A DNA stretch of 64,000 nt, taken from NCBI RefSeq assembly GCF_011075055.1, contig NC_058137.1, positions 21,933,463-21,997,462 on the forward strand, written 5' to 3'. The DNA comes from Mangifera indica (Eukaryota > Streptophyta > Magnoliopsida > Sapindales > Anacardiaceae). The notes under the pieces were generated by a model, which saw only the letters and a list, made by a program, of their open reading frames with translations, was not told the origin of the DNA and ran no database searches. Of the stretch, positions 12,042-24,609 are shown piece after piece. Each line of letters opens with the position of its first letter. Positions within the stretch are counted from its first letter, which is position 1. A program made the position numbers and the translations under genes.

Positions 12042-13904
12042 ATGAGTGTTTCTCGTTCAATCTTGGAAGCACTAAGACTAAAGAATCCCAAACTTCCGTT
12101 GCTAGAATCCTGCTCTTGTTTTTCCCATCTAAAGATCATCCATGGCCATATGATAAGAACCCATATCATACTCGATGTTTTTGCTGCTAGTCGCCTGATT
12201 GCCTTGTGCATAAATCCTGCGTTTCAAGCTAGTTTACTAGAATATGCCTTACGTGTCTTCACCCAGATTCAAAACCCTAATCTGTTCATTTATAATGCAT
12301 TGATTCAGGGCTTTTCTGGTAGTGAAAATCCACACCAGGCCATATGTTTTTATTCCCAGTTGCAATGCCAAAGCCTGGTTCCAGATAATATAACATTCCC
12401 ATTTTTAGTCAAGTCTTGTACTAAATTGGGTTCTAAAGATATGGGAATTCAAGCTCATGGTCAGATTATTAAGCATGGATTTGAAACTGATGTTTATGTG
12501 CAAAATTCTCTTGTTCACATGTATTCTACATGTGGGGATATAAAGTCAGCAAAGAAAATCTTTAGCAGAATGCGTTATTTCGATGTTATTTCTTGGACTT
12601 CTATGATTGCCGGTTACAACAAATGCGGTGATGTTGATTCAGCACGCCTGTTGTTTGATAAAATGCCGCAGAAGAATTTGGTTACATGGAGTATAATGAT
12701 CAGTGGGTATGCGAAAAGCAATCAGTTTGATAAAGCTGTAGAGTTGTTTCAAATCCTTCAAGATAAAGGCATTAAAGCTAATGAAACGGTTATGGTCAGT
12801 GTGATATCTTCATGTGCTCATTTGGGTGCTCTTGAGCTAGGAGAAAAAGCTCATAACTATGTAGTGCGACATAACTTGACTGTAAATTTGATACTTGGGA
12901 CAGCTCTGGTTGACATGTATGCAAGATGTGGGAGTATAGAGAAAGCGATTACAGTATTTGAGGAGCTAACGGAAAGGGATACGTTAAGTTGGACAGCTCT
13001 CATTGCAGGAATTGCATTACATGGCAATGCGGAGAGAGCTCTCAAGTACTTCAACGAAATGTTGGAGACGGGTTTAGCCCCAAGAGACATTACATTTACT
13101 GCAATTTTGTCAGCTTGCAGCCATGGTGGATTGGTAGAGAAAGGTTTGGAGATATTTGACAGTATAAAAGGAGACTATAAAATGGAGCCTAGATTGGAAC
13201 ACTATGGATGTGTGGTTGATTTGCTAGGCAGAGCAGGGAGGTTAGCTGAAGCAGAGAAGTTTGTCCTTGATATGCCTGTGAAGCCGAATCCCCCAATATG
13301 GGGGGCATTGCTTGGAGCTTGCAGGATTCACAAGAATGCAGAGGTTGCAGAAAGAGCAGGAAAGATATTGATCGAGTTGCTACCTGAACATAGCGGCTAC
13401 TATGTGCTCCTTGCTAACATTTATGCGCGAACAAACAAGTGGGGGAGTGCCGAGAAAATGAGGCATATGATGAAGGAGAAAGGAGTTAAAAAACCACCAG
13501 GTTATAGTCTAATTGAGATAGAAGGAAGAGTTCATAAGTTTACCATTGGAGATGAAGCACACCCAGAAATCAAAAACATCGAAAGAATGTGGGAGGAGAT
13601 TGTGCAGAAGATAAGATTGGCAGGGTATACAGGGAATACAGCTGAGGCATTGTTTGATGTAGATGAAGAGGAAAAAGAAAGTTCACTTTACAGGCACAGT
13701 GAGAAGCTTGCCATTGCATTTGGAATTACAAAGACTAAATCTGGTATGCCAATTCGGATAGTAAAAAACTTGAGGGTTTGTGAAGATTGTCACACAGCTA
13801 CAAAGCTTATTTCGAAAGTTTTTGATCGAGAGTTGATTGTGAGAGACCGGAACCGGTTCCATCATTTTAGAGACGGTACTTGTTCTTGTATGGATTACTG
13901 GTAA
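12042..13904 (+). CDS. PPR protein, PLS-class with E and DYW domains (At5g06540-like)
   Basis: One intronless frame of 620 residues, usual for this family. It contains repeated P, L and S pentatricopeptide motifs from about residue 60 to 455 (for example DVISWTSMIAGYNKCGDVD), then E/E+ motifs and a C-terminal DYW domain. The DYW cytidine-deaminase signature is complete: H552-S-E554, a C580-x2-C583 pair (CEDCH) and the terminal Asp-Tyr-Trp. DYW proteins act in mitochondria or chloroplasts in C-to-U editing of organelle RNA. No RNA target can be read from sequence by eye. The protein strongly resembles what I recall of Arabidopsis At5g06540. The start at 12042 precedes a conserved-looking LRLKNPKLPLLESCSCFS segment. 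It ends 194 bp from the stop of the DONSON-type gene on the other strand. Confidence 0.93.
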   Translation: MSVSRSILEALRLKNPKLPLLESCSCFSHLKIIHGHMIRTHIILDVFAASRLIALCINPAFQASLLEYALRVFTQIQNPNLFIYNALIQGFSGSENPHQAICFYSQLQCQSLVPDNITFPFLVKSCTKLGSKDMGIQAHGQIIKHGFETDVYVQNSLVHMYSTCGDIKSAKKIFSRMRYFDVISWTSMIAGYNKCGDVDSARLLFDKMPQKNLVTWSIMISGYAKSNQFDKAVELFQILQDKGIKANETVMVSVISSCAHLGALELGEKAHNYVVRHNLTVNLILGTALVDMYARCGSIEKAITVFEELTERDTLSWTALIAGIALHGNAERALKYFNEMLETGLAPRDITFTAILSACSHGGLVEKGLEIFDSIKGDYKMEPRLEHYGCVVDLLGRAGRLAEAEKFVLDMPVKPNPPIWGALLGACRIHKNAEVAERAGKILIELLPEHSGYYVLLANIYARTNKWGSAEKMRHMMKEKGVKKPPGYSLIEIEGRVHKFTIGDEAHPEIKNIERMWEEIVQKIRLAGYTGNTAEALFDVDEEEKESSLYRHSEKLAIAFGITKTKSGMPIRIVKNLRVCEDCHTATKLISKVFDRELIVRDRNRFHHFRDGTCSCMDYW

Positions 13905-14098
13905 GATTGTGAAGTTGAGAAACTTGCTATATACCATCCTGCAATGAATGAATTTCTTTCATGGCGAATTTCTCCATTACAAAAGCTTGAATAATTCTTG
14001 AAAATACAAAATTCAATTAACAAGTCAATTTGGCATTGACATCATTCAATAAACATAATTTCATATTGTTGTATCTCTGCTAGAAACAGAACAGTACA

Positions 14099-17000
14099 TT
14101 ACACAGGAGATAGAGAAGCTGTATATGAACCCTCGGAATGTTTCAAGCTTTTTAAATATCCTGATCGCAAGTAAGGTGTAACAATAGCTTCGGGAACACC
14201 AAAAATAGGGTTGGTTAGCTGCAAGCTTTCGTCTTCTGTGGCTTGAGCATTAGATTTCTCACAAACTGGCCCGAGTGCAACATTCAAGCCAACTGAGGTA
14301 CGCTCAGTTGTAAAGCTGAAATGCCAGAAAGATGAAAACATGTATTAAGTAGCTGTTGATATGAATTGTTACTTGTGGAATATTGGCTCTAATTCTGCTA
14401 AAGGATAAATTTAATATTCTAAAATAATCTGCTTAAAACAGAATCAAACAAGCTGAAGACAATTTATGATACCTCGCCTCAAAGTTTTTCCCTTCCGAGC
14501 CCATGAATGAACATATATTGCAGATAATCCATGGCGGAAGATATGCATCCTTAATTTCAATGCTACAGCAGAAACCAGAAGATCCTTGCATGGCCTCCCC
14601 ATCCTTTGTGACAGATCTTTTAGGATTAGAAATCTCTGAGCAGCTAATCTGCAAAACAGGATAAATACACAGATATTTCAAATGTTCTTAGCAGTAGGCC
14701 AAAAAAGGAACTGACATTTTTAGACTGGATCAAATTTTATTCTCTAGTGGGTTGATATTTTTACAAGGAAACTGAACAATCATGCAAAATATATGTATAC
14801 ACACATCTAAGGTAAAAATAACTGTATATCAGGACCATGGATAAATATAGTCACGGCATAGACACAGAAAATTGAGTAAACAATTATAAATTCCAAGGAC
14901 AATGAACAGCTGGAACCTCTAGGAGGAACAATTATAGTCTAAGAAAATGAGATAGCGACAGCTAAAGAGTTGTGAAGCATTTTGAAATTTTCTGGAATTT
15001 AAAAATATGTATAATTTATGGATTGAGTCCAAAAGTAAAGGTTTATAACACCAACCTCTGGGGCCAAAACAGCAGCATTTTGGAATGGCACGGGTGAATA
15101 TAATACAGGAACATCCACAGCAGTCAAAAGTGTCAAGAAAGATCTGAAGGCAACAAGAAGAAAGGAAGTGAGATCCAGAGACCAAATAGTACAGATTAGA
15201 AATTGAGAAGATCACACACAATCTGAGGACAATACTGCTCATTCTCCTGACAAACCAACTTCATAATCCAAGAAATACAATATACTTGCCTATAATTTAA
15301 TAAAAAATCATATAAAGCATGCACATTCTTGTCGCTGAAGGCCAACAAAGATTGGGGAGTATTATCAATGTCAGACAAAGAACTTGGCCGTCGAGTCTGC
15401 ATTAATATCAAACGAAAGTTCCAATGAAAATAAAAAATTAAAAAGTGGGGAAATATTTACAGAAATCACATAAATATCTTTGCAGAAAACTCTTGCTACT
15501 AATAAAAAGAGACAGCTAATAACAAAATGTTTATGCATTAACCTGGCCCAAATTATGCTTCTCAATTTCTGAGAGCTCGACCAGATCTTCTGTAGTTACT
15601 TGTTCAACCTTAGATTTGCAAAGAGGCATGGTGAAAGAAACATCCTAATGAATATTATTTTCAACCAAAAGAGAATGTCAGACATCATTAAAGATGAAGC
15701 ACAGAATAATTGAATAACTCATAGATATATTTACCACATCCAACCTAAAAACTGCCAGAACACTAGTTTAACTAAACAAACACATAAAAGGCATGCCACT
15801 GTTGAGGCACAAGTAATTCATAACTCAACAATAATTTTGATTTTTCAGGGTAATTTAGCTAGAGAAAAGTAATTGGATTTATATATGTGAGAAAAAAAGA
15901 ATAAAACATTACCTTGTGCAAAACAGTCTACCTTTTTGCTTCTCTTTACTCTTCAGGATTCAATAGCAAAAGAGCCTCATTCATTCTTTTTCAATTCATC
16001 TAAGTTGAGAAGGGTAAGTTTAATTTGTACAGAGGCCATTTTTGTGCAGGGGAGGGATTTTATTTACCACAACTTTGTAAGAATTCTTCCCCCTCAGTTT
16101 TTTCCAATTATTTCTTATCAGCAGTCGACAGAACTACAGTTATAGCTCCCTCACATATTTTTACTATTATAATATAACATTTATAATTTCTTATAAGAAA
16201 TATTAAAAAAAAAGAGGCAAGACTAGGACATCTTACATGCTCTTTCAGCAACGACCTCAAGCCTCTACTTGATTGGGATATGTAAGCATTACACAAGGGC
16301 TTGTTTATCCCCAAGCCTTCAGAACCAATGAACATCACCACAAAATGTGAAGTACACACTATTAAAAAAGAAACAAACGAAAATGAGCATATTAATCTCC
16401 AATTGTATGACATGGTATCCAATTAGGGAAGCAAAAGAACATATTCTATAAATGAGTCTTTCATTTACCATAAAAGATACTGCAAGCATTTTTCCGAAAC
16501 AAGTAGTACAGACTTTGAAATGAGTCTTCCCAGGCTACCTGTCGTTTTCTTAAGAAATCTATTTCCACTGAATGAAAAAGAAAGAAGTTTATTAGAGAAC
16601 TTGAAAAAGGAGAAAGGAAGAAGCAGGGAACCTTGTTTGGGTAAAGGTTATATTGGGCAAACCTCCCTCTTTTGCTGATGAGGTCAATACAGATATAAGA
16701 GAAGGTGGCAGGGAAGACTGAGGGTAAACCCATGAATGCAAGGCCTTCGAACTTGAGATTTGGGAAGCCAATGTTATCCCCATGTTGCTTCTATCTTCAG
16801 AACAACCAGAATGGGATGTGAACTGTGGCAAACCATTGTAGACACCACACATGATTGACCTATGAATCCTGAAATTACAAAAAAAAAAATCAAGAGTAAA
16901 ATATTGTCAACCAGAGGGGGTAACTCACCAATACGGATTTGAACTGACAATACAAACATCAAAGATAAGGAAATCCAGTGAGAGACGTTAGCATGTCAAT

Positions 17001-19237
17001 AGAAAATTAACAAGTTATTGGAAGAAATTCCAGCATTTTATGTTAATAAGGTAGGCTTATTAAGTAAACTTGATATAATACAGCACAGACATCTTCGTAG
17101 CATATTTTATCATATAAGAATTAAGTCAATTCCATTTGTTTTCAGGAGGGTGAAAAATATAAAGAACACATATTCTAATCTATTTTTCTCAAGTAAATCC
17201 ATAGAACATCATAAATTAAATGTTAGGATCTCCATGAAAAACAACCCCCTAGTATCTAGCCATAGTTCCTGAGCTATGGCCCAATTAATGCATGATCTGA
17301 CTAAATTAATTACTTCTGAACAAAGAGGCTAATACACATGACAGAAAATCAACCACGTGAGAAACTGGATAAATTCCAAAGGAACAATTTTACCTTCAAA
17401 TACTGGCACCACAATAAATTAAAAAAAAGACAAACTTCAAAATATCAACGTACTTACATTTTTGCAGATGAAGACAAAACGACTCGCATATAAGTTTTCA
17501 ATGTCAAATCCAGGGGAGCCTTCAGGCCAGGAATATGGCATTCACTGTGAAAATCTCCTGAACATGGTGAACTATTGCCAGATCTCCCATAAGAATCAGC
17601 AGTAAAGTCAGAAACAGGCTCACATGCAACCAGGCCTTTTAACGCTTTATCCTATAAAGGTAATTGATGATCAATTTAAAAAGAAAATAGAAAGTAATTA
17701 AAATAATTGGAAAGGATAATTGCTCACAAAAAGTATACCATGTCAACAGTAGCCAAGTTGGATAATCTTTCACCACCCAATGAAAGTTCAGTAACGCTAC
17801 GAAACATACTTTGACTACACTTTTCAATTGTTTGACAAGCTTGCACTTCACCATTGTTTGAACCTCCAGAAGGAACAGAACTACCAAGACAGGAAAGAGA
17901 TATGATGTAGATTCATAGAAGACAAGAACATTACAATAGGAATAGTAGTAAAATAACATGACATAGTGACACTCCACTGAATGCATACCATGAAGCCTGG
18001 TCTCTTCTTTTGGCAGCAATATTTGAAAGTGTGGAAAGATTCTTTAAGCTGCTAAGCTGCTCGCTCAAACTATTACCCTACCCATACATAAAAAAACTGA
18101 ACAAGTAAATAAAATAATATTGCATATATGAACTGCATTTAAATACATAGATGTTCAAAACATGATAGGTATACTAGAACAGTCTAGAGTTATATCAATA
18201 AGAACCTTATCATTTTCTTTTTTAGAAAGCATCCTAAACCTGGACTTTTTGGCAGGATACACTTCATCCATACGAGTGTCAATGTATCTTGGATTCCGCA
18301 ATAGATCCGGTTTCTTAAGCCCATCACCCGCTCCACTAGTAGCACTGAGAAATAATCGCAAAAAAAAAAAGGGTAAGTGACAACCTCAAAAGAAAATAAA
18401 GTAGGTAAAATTTTTACCTTGTAGAACCAAGTAAAGGAGCAAGAGATTCATCTACAAGCTCTATGACATTTGTCCTCTTCAACTGTTCTCCCTGTCATGC
18501 AAATTTTCCACAAATAAAGTTTTTCATAATGTTTTACAAAGCATCTTGAGAGCTAAACTGCAATCAGATACAGTTGAAAAGTATTTCTTTCTAAAATTCA
18601 CCAAAAGATGAGTCAGCTTCACTTAAAAGAAATGCAATGTCAAAAGCTTACTACATCACAAGAACTACAAGAGGCAGATGCAGCACTTAATGTAGACTAA
18701 CTATTAAACACAGATGCTACAATTTAAAACAAGGTGCATGGAAAGAAAAATGAATATAAATCAAATCTCTTTGATATTCCCATTTCATATGAAAAGGTGA
18801 GAAAATGACACCTATGATACATAAATAGATCACTTATTCATCAACAAGGGCTGATAAGCATTGACCTTGATTTAAACAGTTAAGGTAATATTAAGAGAAA
18901 CAAAATCATTTAAACTTGTTATTATCCATATATCACCACATATACCTAAAGAAGATGGAACCAAGAAGATAAATCATCACAATCAAGTCCCTAATGATTC
19001 ACATATACTACATGTCTCAGATTGCTTTCATCCGAGAAAACCAAAAATTCAACATAAGTAAATGGTCCTTTTTCTTTAATGAGACAAGACATGGAACAGA
19101 ACAAGTGCATGAGTTTAGAAACTTACTCTAAGCTCTGATGGAGTCTTCCTTTTCACTGTTGAGCCCATGTTGAGGGAACCTCCACCAATTTGATGAGAAT
19201 TTGATGGTAAAGTACCACAAGTAGCAACCTTTGCCAT
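14099..19237 (-). CDS. DONSON: DONSON homologue (downstream neighbour of Son), replication-fork protein
   Basis: Fourteen exons on the minus strand, low-high: 19127-19237, 18418-18491, 18206-18344, 17989-18077, 17739-17880, 17458-17651, 16663-16868, 16469-16567, 16237-16358, 15543-15644, 15290-15396, 15056-15143, 14473-14648, 14099-14315. They join in frame to 621 residues starting MAKVATCG. Segments alignable from memory with animal DONSON: PLDLTLKTYMRVVLSSS, WEDSFQSLYYLFRKNACSIF followed by YVCTSHFVVMF, SSRGLRSLLKEH, and VPVLYSPVPFQNAAVLAPE. Animal DONSON supports CMG helicase assembly and protects forks; the plant role is inferred. Intron 11 (15144-15289) starts with GC: AG|GCAAGT, and only this site keeps the frame. 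A 5' UTR intron is likely at 19239-20203. The gene is convergent with the PPR gene. Confidence 0.92.
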
Positions 19238-20438
19238 ACTGTAACCTCAAATATTAGAATGAAAACTGTTAAACAATCAAGTGCAGCTACTTGTAATTGA
19301 GCAGTGCAGCTATCAAGTAGCAACTCTACTACTATCACTGATTATTGCATATATAATTAAGTTTTGCCTTGTATTTTCAAGTCATATAAACTTCATAAAA
19401 GAAGTAAATTCAAGAAGAAATATTTGAAAAGATACAGAAGAGGGGTTTTATTAAAATTGCAGAAAGGTGGATTGCATTAAAATTTACAACCTAAATGGCA
19501 ATGACAAGTTTTCAGATGACTGAAATTCATAAATTGTTGCCCCAAGTCTTCACACACTCCAAAAATTATTCTCACCAACAGAAGAATCAACTCCATGCAT
19601 TTACTGGTAATATTCCAGAAACTCATACTTCTTCATTTCCTTTAATAATACAAACTCATGTATTCCTTTTGACAGGAAGGAAGCGAAAAAAGAACAAAAG
19701 AGGACCAATGAAACACATAGCATTCGTATAGTATATGTTAAAAAAAACAAAAATGCAACTTCAATGCTATCCAACCACTCAAAACTCTTCAAACCACCAA
19801 CAGCACCTCACCTCCAATACTTTGACTAGAAAAAAAAAAATAAAGCAATCAACCGATATCCATTTAAAAAAAAAAAAACTCACTTGCGCCTAACAAGTTA
19901 AATCGTCAAACACCTGAACTACACTCTTTAGTCACAACTCAAGATATCGATTCAGTCAAATCGAACATACACACCCTAAAAATTACAATGACTATTTTCA
20001 TCCAATCAAAACAATAGAATCACAACAAAATAGAAATCACAATTCTCATATCTTCAACGACTGATTGTACTAAATTAATACAAAGTTCCAAATTCTAATA
20101 ACCATAAATACAAACATTGTCATTACTTAAAAGATAAATTCAGAGTCTAATTAATCTGTAAGTAACTAAAACTGTAATAAAATAGACTCGAAGACTGCAT
20201 TACCCCAGCCAAAAAGAGAAGTTTCCGGAGAAAAGAGGTGAGAAAATGACGGTGAGCCACAATCTAATTTCGAAAGCTAGGTCTGATGGATTCGATTGAT
20301 TAGATTTAGGGCGAAATCGCCATGAGAGAGAGTAGAGTGAAACGCGTCGAGAAATTGCGGTAAAATAGCGTGGATTCTGAGTTTTTAATTTTGAAAAATT
20401 CGTTTCCCTCCTCTGTATATTGACGCCGTTAAACGTGA

Positions 20439-20540
20439 GGCCCAATTTGGGACCTTAGTGAACTCTTTTGAGCCAGCACAGCCCATTACGGATATTATTG
20501 GACAAAACCAAGAGTAGTGGTCATTCCAGGCTTCAGCCCA
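20439..20540 (-). promoter_or_regulatory. Three site II motifs in the DONSON-type promoter
   Basis: Read on the minus strand, TGGGCC (20439-20444), TGGGCT (20480-20485) and TGGGCT (20535-20540) lie just upstream of the probable 5' UTR exon (ending near 20400). Clustered site II elements are known from proliferation genes such as PCNA, which fits a replication gene. No canonical E2F site was seen. Function is inferred. Confidence 0.45.
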
Positions 20541-20699
20541 TTATTAATTGTTTTAAAATTAAATATTTATTTTACATAAAATTACCAAAAAAGATATTTT
20601 CAAGAATATACATAATCAATAAAAATATTATACTCATTCTCCGTACCTAAATAATAATTCGATACTAAATGGGATCTAATACTTTTAACTCTCAACAAA

Positions 20700-20860
20700 T
20701 ATTTTTTTAATATTTTAAATTAGTAATATTATATATAATTTTATATAAAAATAATAATATGTTATTATATGATTAAATAATTAAAAATTAAAAATAAATT
20801 AATATCTAACATATAATTAATTATATATATAATTTTATTAATTTTTAATATACTATTATA
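20700..20860. mobile_element. AT-rich palindrome resembling the MITE family
   Basis: ATTATATGATTAAATAATT followed by AATTAATATCT-like sequence matches the core of the copy at 38271-38440, and the flanks are self-complementary A/T. The extreme A/T content makes the boundaries uncertain. Confidence 0.35.
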
Positions 20861-20883
20861 TTTATTTAATGTCGTTTTTTAAA

Positions 20884-21744
20884 GGTCAAACGATTATTTC
20901 CCATCCAAGGTTTGATGTTTCTTAAGTTTTCACCTTTTAACTATAAAAACACCAAACACCCACCCATGGTCGGTTAGATTTAACAAAACTCTAACGGTGG
21001 TAAATTTAATCTCATTTCCCCCCCTAAAAGTTTAAAAATTAACATTTTTTCTCTAAGCTAAGTTTGAAAAGATCGCATTCCCCCCTAGGGTTTATTTCCA
21101 AACCCTTTCACTTTCTCCGGCGCCATCACCGGCTGTCTTCCCCTCCTGATGGTTTTTCTTCCACTGACGGCCCCCTTCAACTCTTGCACTACGCATCCGA
21201 CACAGAGAGAAGTTGTTTGAGAAAAGAAATCGTCTTCCCAGATGAAGATGACTCATCTTCCCAGAGGACAACGAGTCGTCTTGTTTCGTCTGAGAAGACA
21301 ATTGTCTTCTCAGATGATGATGACTGGGAAGACGAAGAACTCCCGATGAAGTTCTTCGTCTTTCACGGCTTCTTCGACTCTGATCGGACATTCAAATGAG
21401 AGAAAAGAGATCGCCGGAATGAGAGGATGCTTCGGAAGGGAGAGGCCATCGGCAATGGAGTCGGAGATATTGCCGGAGATTTTAAAACGAAACCCTAGAG
21501 TGAAACTGCGATTTTTTAAAACTTACGCTAGAGAAAAATTTTAGTTTTTAAAGTTTAGGGAGGTAAAATTAGATTCTATTTTAGTTTATTTTTAATATTA
21601 TAGTAAAAATAATAATTTTACCCTTATCACTGTTAGAGTTTTGTTAAATCTAACTGGTCATGGGTGGGTATTTGATATTTTCATAGTTAAAAAGTGGAAA
21701 CTTGAGAAAACATCAAACCTTGGGTGGGACATAGTCGTTTGGCC
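20884..21744. mobile_element. Long-TIR (Mutator-like) non-autonomous element
   Basis: The terminal inverted repeats are about 130 bp. The left end starts GGTCAAACGATTATTTCCCA and the reverse complement of the right end starts GGCCAAACGACTATGTCCCA; both continue through a CCCACCCATG block to AACAAAACTCTAAC. Flanks are TTTTTTAAA (20875-20883) and TTTTATAAA (21745-21753), a 9-bp duplication with one mismatch. Long TIRs plus a 9-bp duplication indicate the Mutator superfamily. The interior (21064-21399) is an open frame rich in GAAGAC/GTCTTC words with no transposase signature. Confidence 0.75.
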
Positions 21745-22060
21745 TTTTATAAATTAAATCATGCATTTATGGATTGGCACGTAGTTCTTTTGGCTTGTAT
21801 TGTTCCTATGTCATTCGGATTCCGTCAAATATTTTTTTTATCTGCAGATAATTTTGATGGTTGTTGACTCATTATAATTTTTACCGAGTTCAATTGTGGA
21901 TAAAGATTGTCGAAATTTGACCAGTCTCAGATTAAGGCTGTGAATATATCTTAGAGGGATTAATCAGCGTATTTATAGATTAATTAAAGTCAATTTTCTA
22001 TTTTTATATGTCTTTCAATGTGTATAACTGCATTGCATGATTAGCTCATATTATTTGTTA

Positions 22061-22732
22061 GGGCAAAGGACTATCTCCCATACAAGTTTTAGCTTAATTT
22101 TAAAATAATATAACAGATCAAAAACTTAAATACTTATATAGAAGTTAATTTTTGTTAAAATTTTTTGTTAGAGGTAAAAGTAAAAGTAAAATCATCGTTT
22201 TACCATAAACCCTAAATATTTATATCATTTTACCTGTATAATTTAAAAAATTAATAATTTATCATTGACTTAAGTTATAAAAACTTACCATTTCCCCTCA
22301 AAGGTTTGAAAAATTTTTTTAGCCAACAAATTTGATGAGTTGTTGGTGCTCGAAATACCAGGATGATGATATCTGAACAACAAAGTGTCGTCCTTCAATT
22401 TCTCGATGACAAAAGATGCTTCGTCATCTAGAGGCTATTCGCCTAGCATTTTGACCACCAACAAATTGTCGGATTTATTGACTAAAAAAAATTTTCAAAC
22501 CTTATGAAAGAAAATGGTAAGTTTTTAAAACTTTATTTTATGAAAAAAATTAATTTTTTAAATTATATGAATAGAATAATATAATTTTTTTAGATTTTAA
22601 AATTTAATAAAAAATAACGATTTTATTATTTTTTAATAAAAATTAGTTAATAAATAAATATTTAAATATTTAACTTAAACTATTATAAGCATCTTTTTTA
22701 GAATTAGTTAAAACTTGCGTGGGAAATAGGCC
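22061..22732. mobile_element. Long-TIR element of the same family as 20884-21744
   Basis: The left end GGACTATCTCCCATACAAGT and the right end, read in reverse, CCTATTTCCCACGCAAGTTT are related inverted repeats and resemble the ends of the 20884-21744 element. The interior has the same plan: AT-rich arms (AAAACTTACCATTTCCCCTC, mirrored at about 22505-22540) around a GC-richer core with TTCGTC words. No clear target duplication, so it is older or eroded. No transposase. Confidence 0.55.
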
Positions 22733-24300
22733 TTTTAATTTAGCACGTTAACGTTGGAAAAATTACTTTTTAACTATAATCTATGTCATTGAGAGAGAAA
22801 TTATATCCTATTTATATATTATTATTTATGTCTTGCCGATTATTCTATTTTCTGTTTCACTTTTCTTATAGGAAAATATTAGCCTTCACGTTGATTTCGT
22901 CCTCTCCCCGCTGGTGTGCCAAGTCTTTTACGCGTATTTTTTATTATCATAATCGAATTGTACGATTTATTAAAAAATTAATTTTTATATTAAATATTAA
23001 ATATTATATTATATTATTTGTAATATAATGTTTAAAAAATAAAATTAACAAATTATTATTTTAAAAAATATTATAAATATTTTTAAAAATTTAAAAATTC
23101 TTATATATTTTTTATTATATTATTATTTTACTTAAAATATAAATTAATTTTTATTATTAATATATATTATATTATAAGATATATATCATATCATAAAAAA
23201 TATTTATTGTATTGTATTAATTTAATATAATTCATAACATATGTTATTTTTACTTATATCATATTATTTTATAGGATATTGATAATTATATTTTTTACCA
23301 TCAATAAAATTTTTTTATTATACTTAATATATTTTTACTAAATACAAATTATTTTCTTTATTAATTTAATTAAACTTTTTCACGAGCATAAAATATTCTG
23401 ATTTTTAACTTAATTTTTTAAATATAAAATATTTTAAACTCAAAACATTAAAAAATACCAATTAACATGTCACATCATTTCACATGTCATGTAGTACCAT
23501 AATTCCACATGTCATGTCACATTATCTTGTCACACATATTTTCCACCTAACCTTTTCGCCGTTATTTTTGGATTTTCATGTATGTGGTATCTTTTTCTCT
23601 CAACATTCGTCACATCTTTTATCTTCAAACATATGATATTTTTTCTCTTTGCGTATTAATCTTATTTTTTTATTCGAGTTTTAAAAGTTTTGGTCACTTT
23701 AATATTTTTTTTGTAAGGACCAGATTATCTATTTAAAATTAAATTAATTATATTAAATAAAATAAATTAAAATTTTTTTACATAGATTTTTTTATTGAAA
23801 AACTTTAAAAATAAATAATTTTAAATCGTTAAATTAATTACTATGAAAATGTCTCTATGATATTCGGAAACTATAAATACTTTATAATACTAACAAAAAC
23901 TCTCTTAAAATATTAAAAAAAACCCAAATAAGAGAATTTTTAATAGTTTTCAACAAAACATTAAATTGCTTATATTAAAAACATGAGTTTATGTATTTTT
24001 AATAAAAATAAACACATAAAAAAATTACTTCAAAGAATTTAAAAAAAAAAAAAAAAACTAGAGACTTGAAAAGATATATTAATTAAATTGCTTTTGAAAA
24101 TTTTTTAGAATGCTTAAAACAGACTGATTCAGAGGATTAAATCAACCCTAAAAATTTTAAATATATGAGTTTAAGAAATTTTGATAAACACACGTCATAA
24201 AGAATCAGTCGAGTGTTCTAGCAGGCTTTGTTGCACGAAGATTTCAAAGACTGAAGTCAAGAGCAAAAAATTTAATGCAGTTTTTTTTGTAAGAAGAAAG
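22733..24300. other. Gene-free AT-rich stretch
   Basis: No supported gene. Mostly A/T; a short cluster at 23466-23540 repeats the word CACATGTCATGT. A homopolymer A tract lies near 24041. Confidence 0.5.
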
Positions 24301-24333
24301 AAGAAAAAGACACGTCTAGATGTAGTATTCTGT

Positions 24334-24352
24334 TTGACTTGACAGATTGACT
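24334..24352 (+). promoter_or_regulatory. W-box cluster upstream of the VQ gene
   Basis: TTGACT at 24334-24339, TTGACA at 24339-24344 and TTGACT at 24347-24352. TTGAC[C/T] is the core bound by WRKY factors. VQ proteins are WRKY partners, so WRKY control of this gene is plausible but inferred. Confidence 0.45.
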
Positions 24353-24535
24353 TCGTCTCATATGGCTTTTGATTAATATTTCAATGAAAAATGGAAACTT
24401 GAATAGTCTCTTGACGAGGTGCAAACCGGCGAGCCTAATCCATGCAAAACAAATAAATATTTTTTTCACAAAATGCCAAGACCAGTTCAACCCTAGACCA
24501 AGTTCACTCATTTCTACGTCTCTTCTTTATCATGT

Positions 24536-24545
24536 TTATATAAAC
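24536..24545 (+). promoter_or_regulatory. TATA box of the VQ gene
   Basis: TTTATATAAA, 74 bp before the ATG. This predicts a start of transcription near 24570 and a short, C/T-rich leader. Confidence 0.5.
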
Positions 24546-24609
24546 CCTTCTGGGGCTCTTCACTTTCCTTCCAAGAATCTCAAATTTCCCCAGAAAATAA
24601 ATCTTGTCG

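Noticed and set aside
21064..21399. 112-codon frame as a host gene
   Set aside because: It lies wholly inside a long-TIR element, is built from repeated GAAGAC/GTCTTC words, and lacks a recognisable domain.
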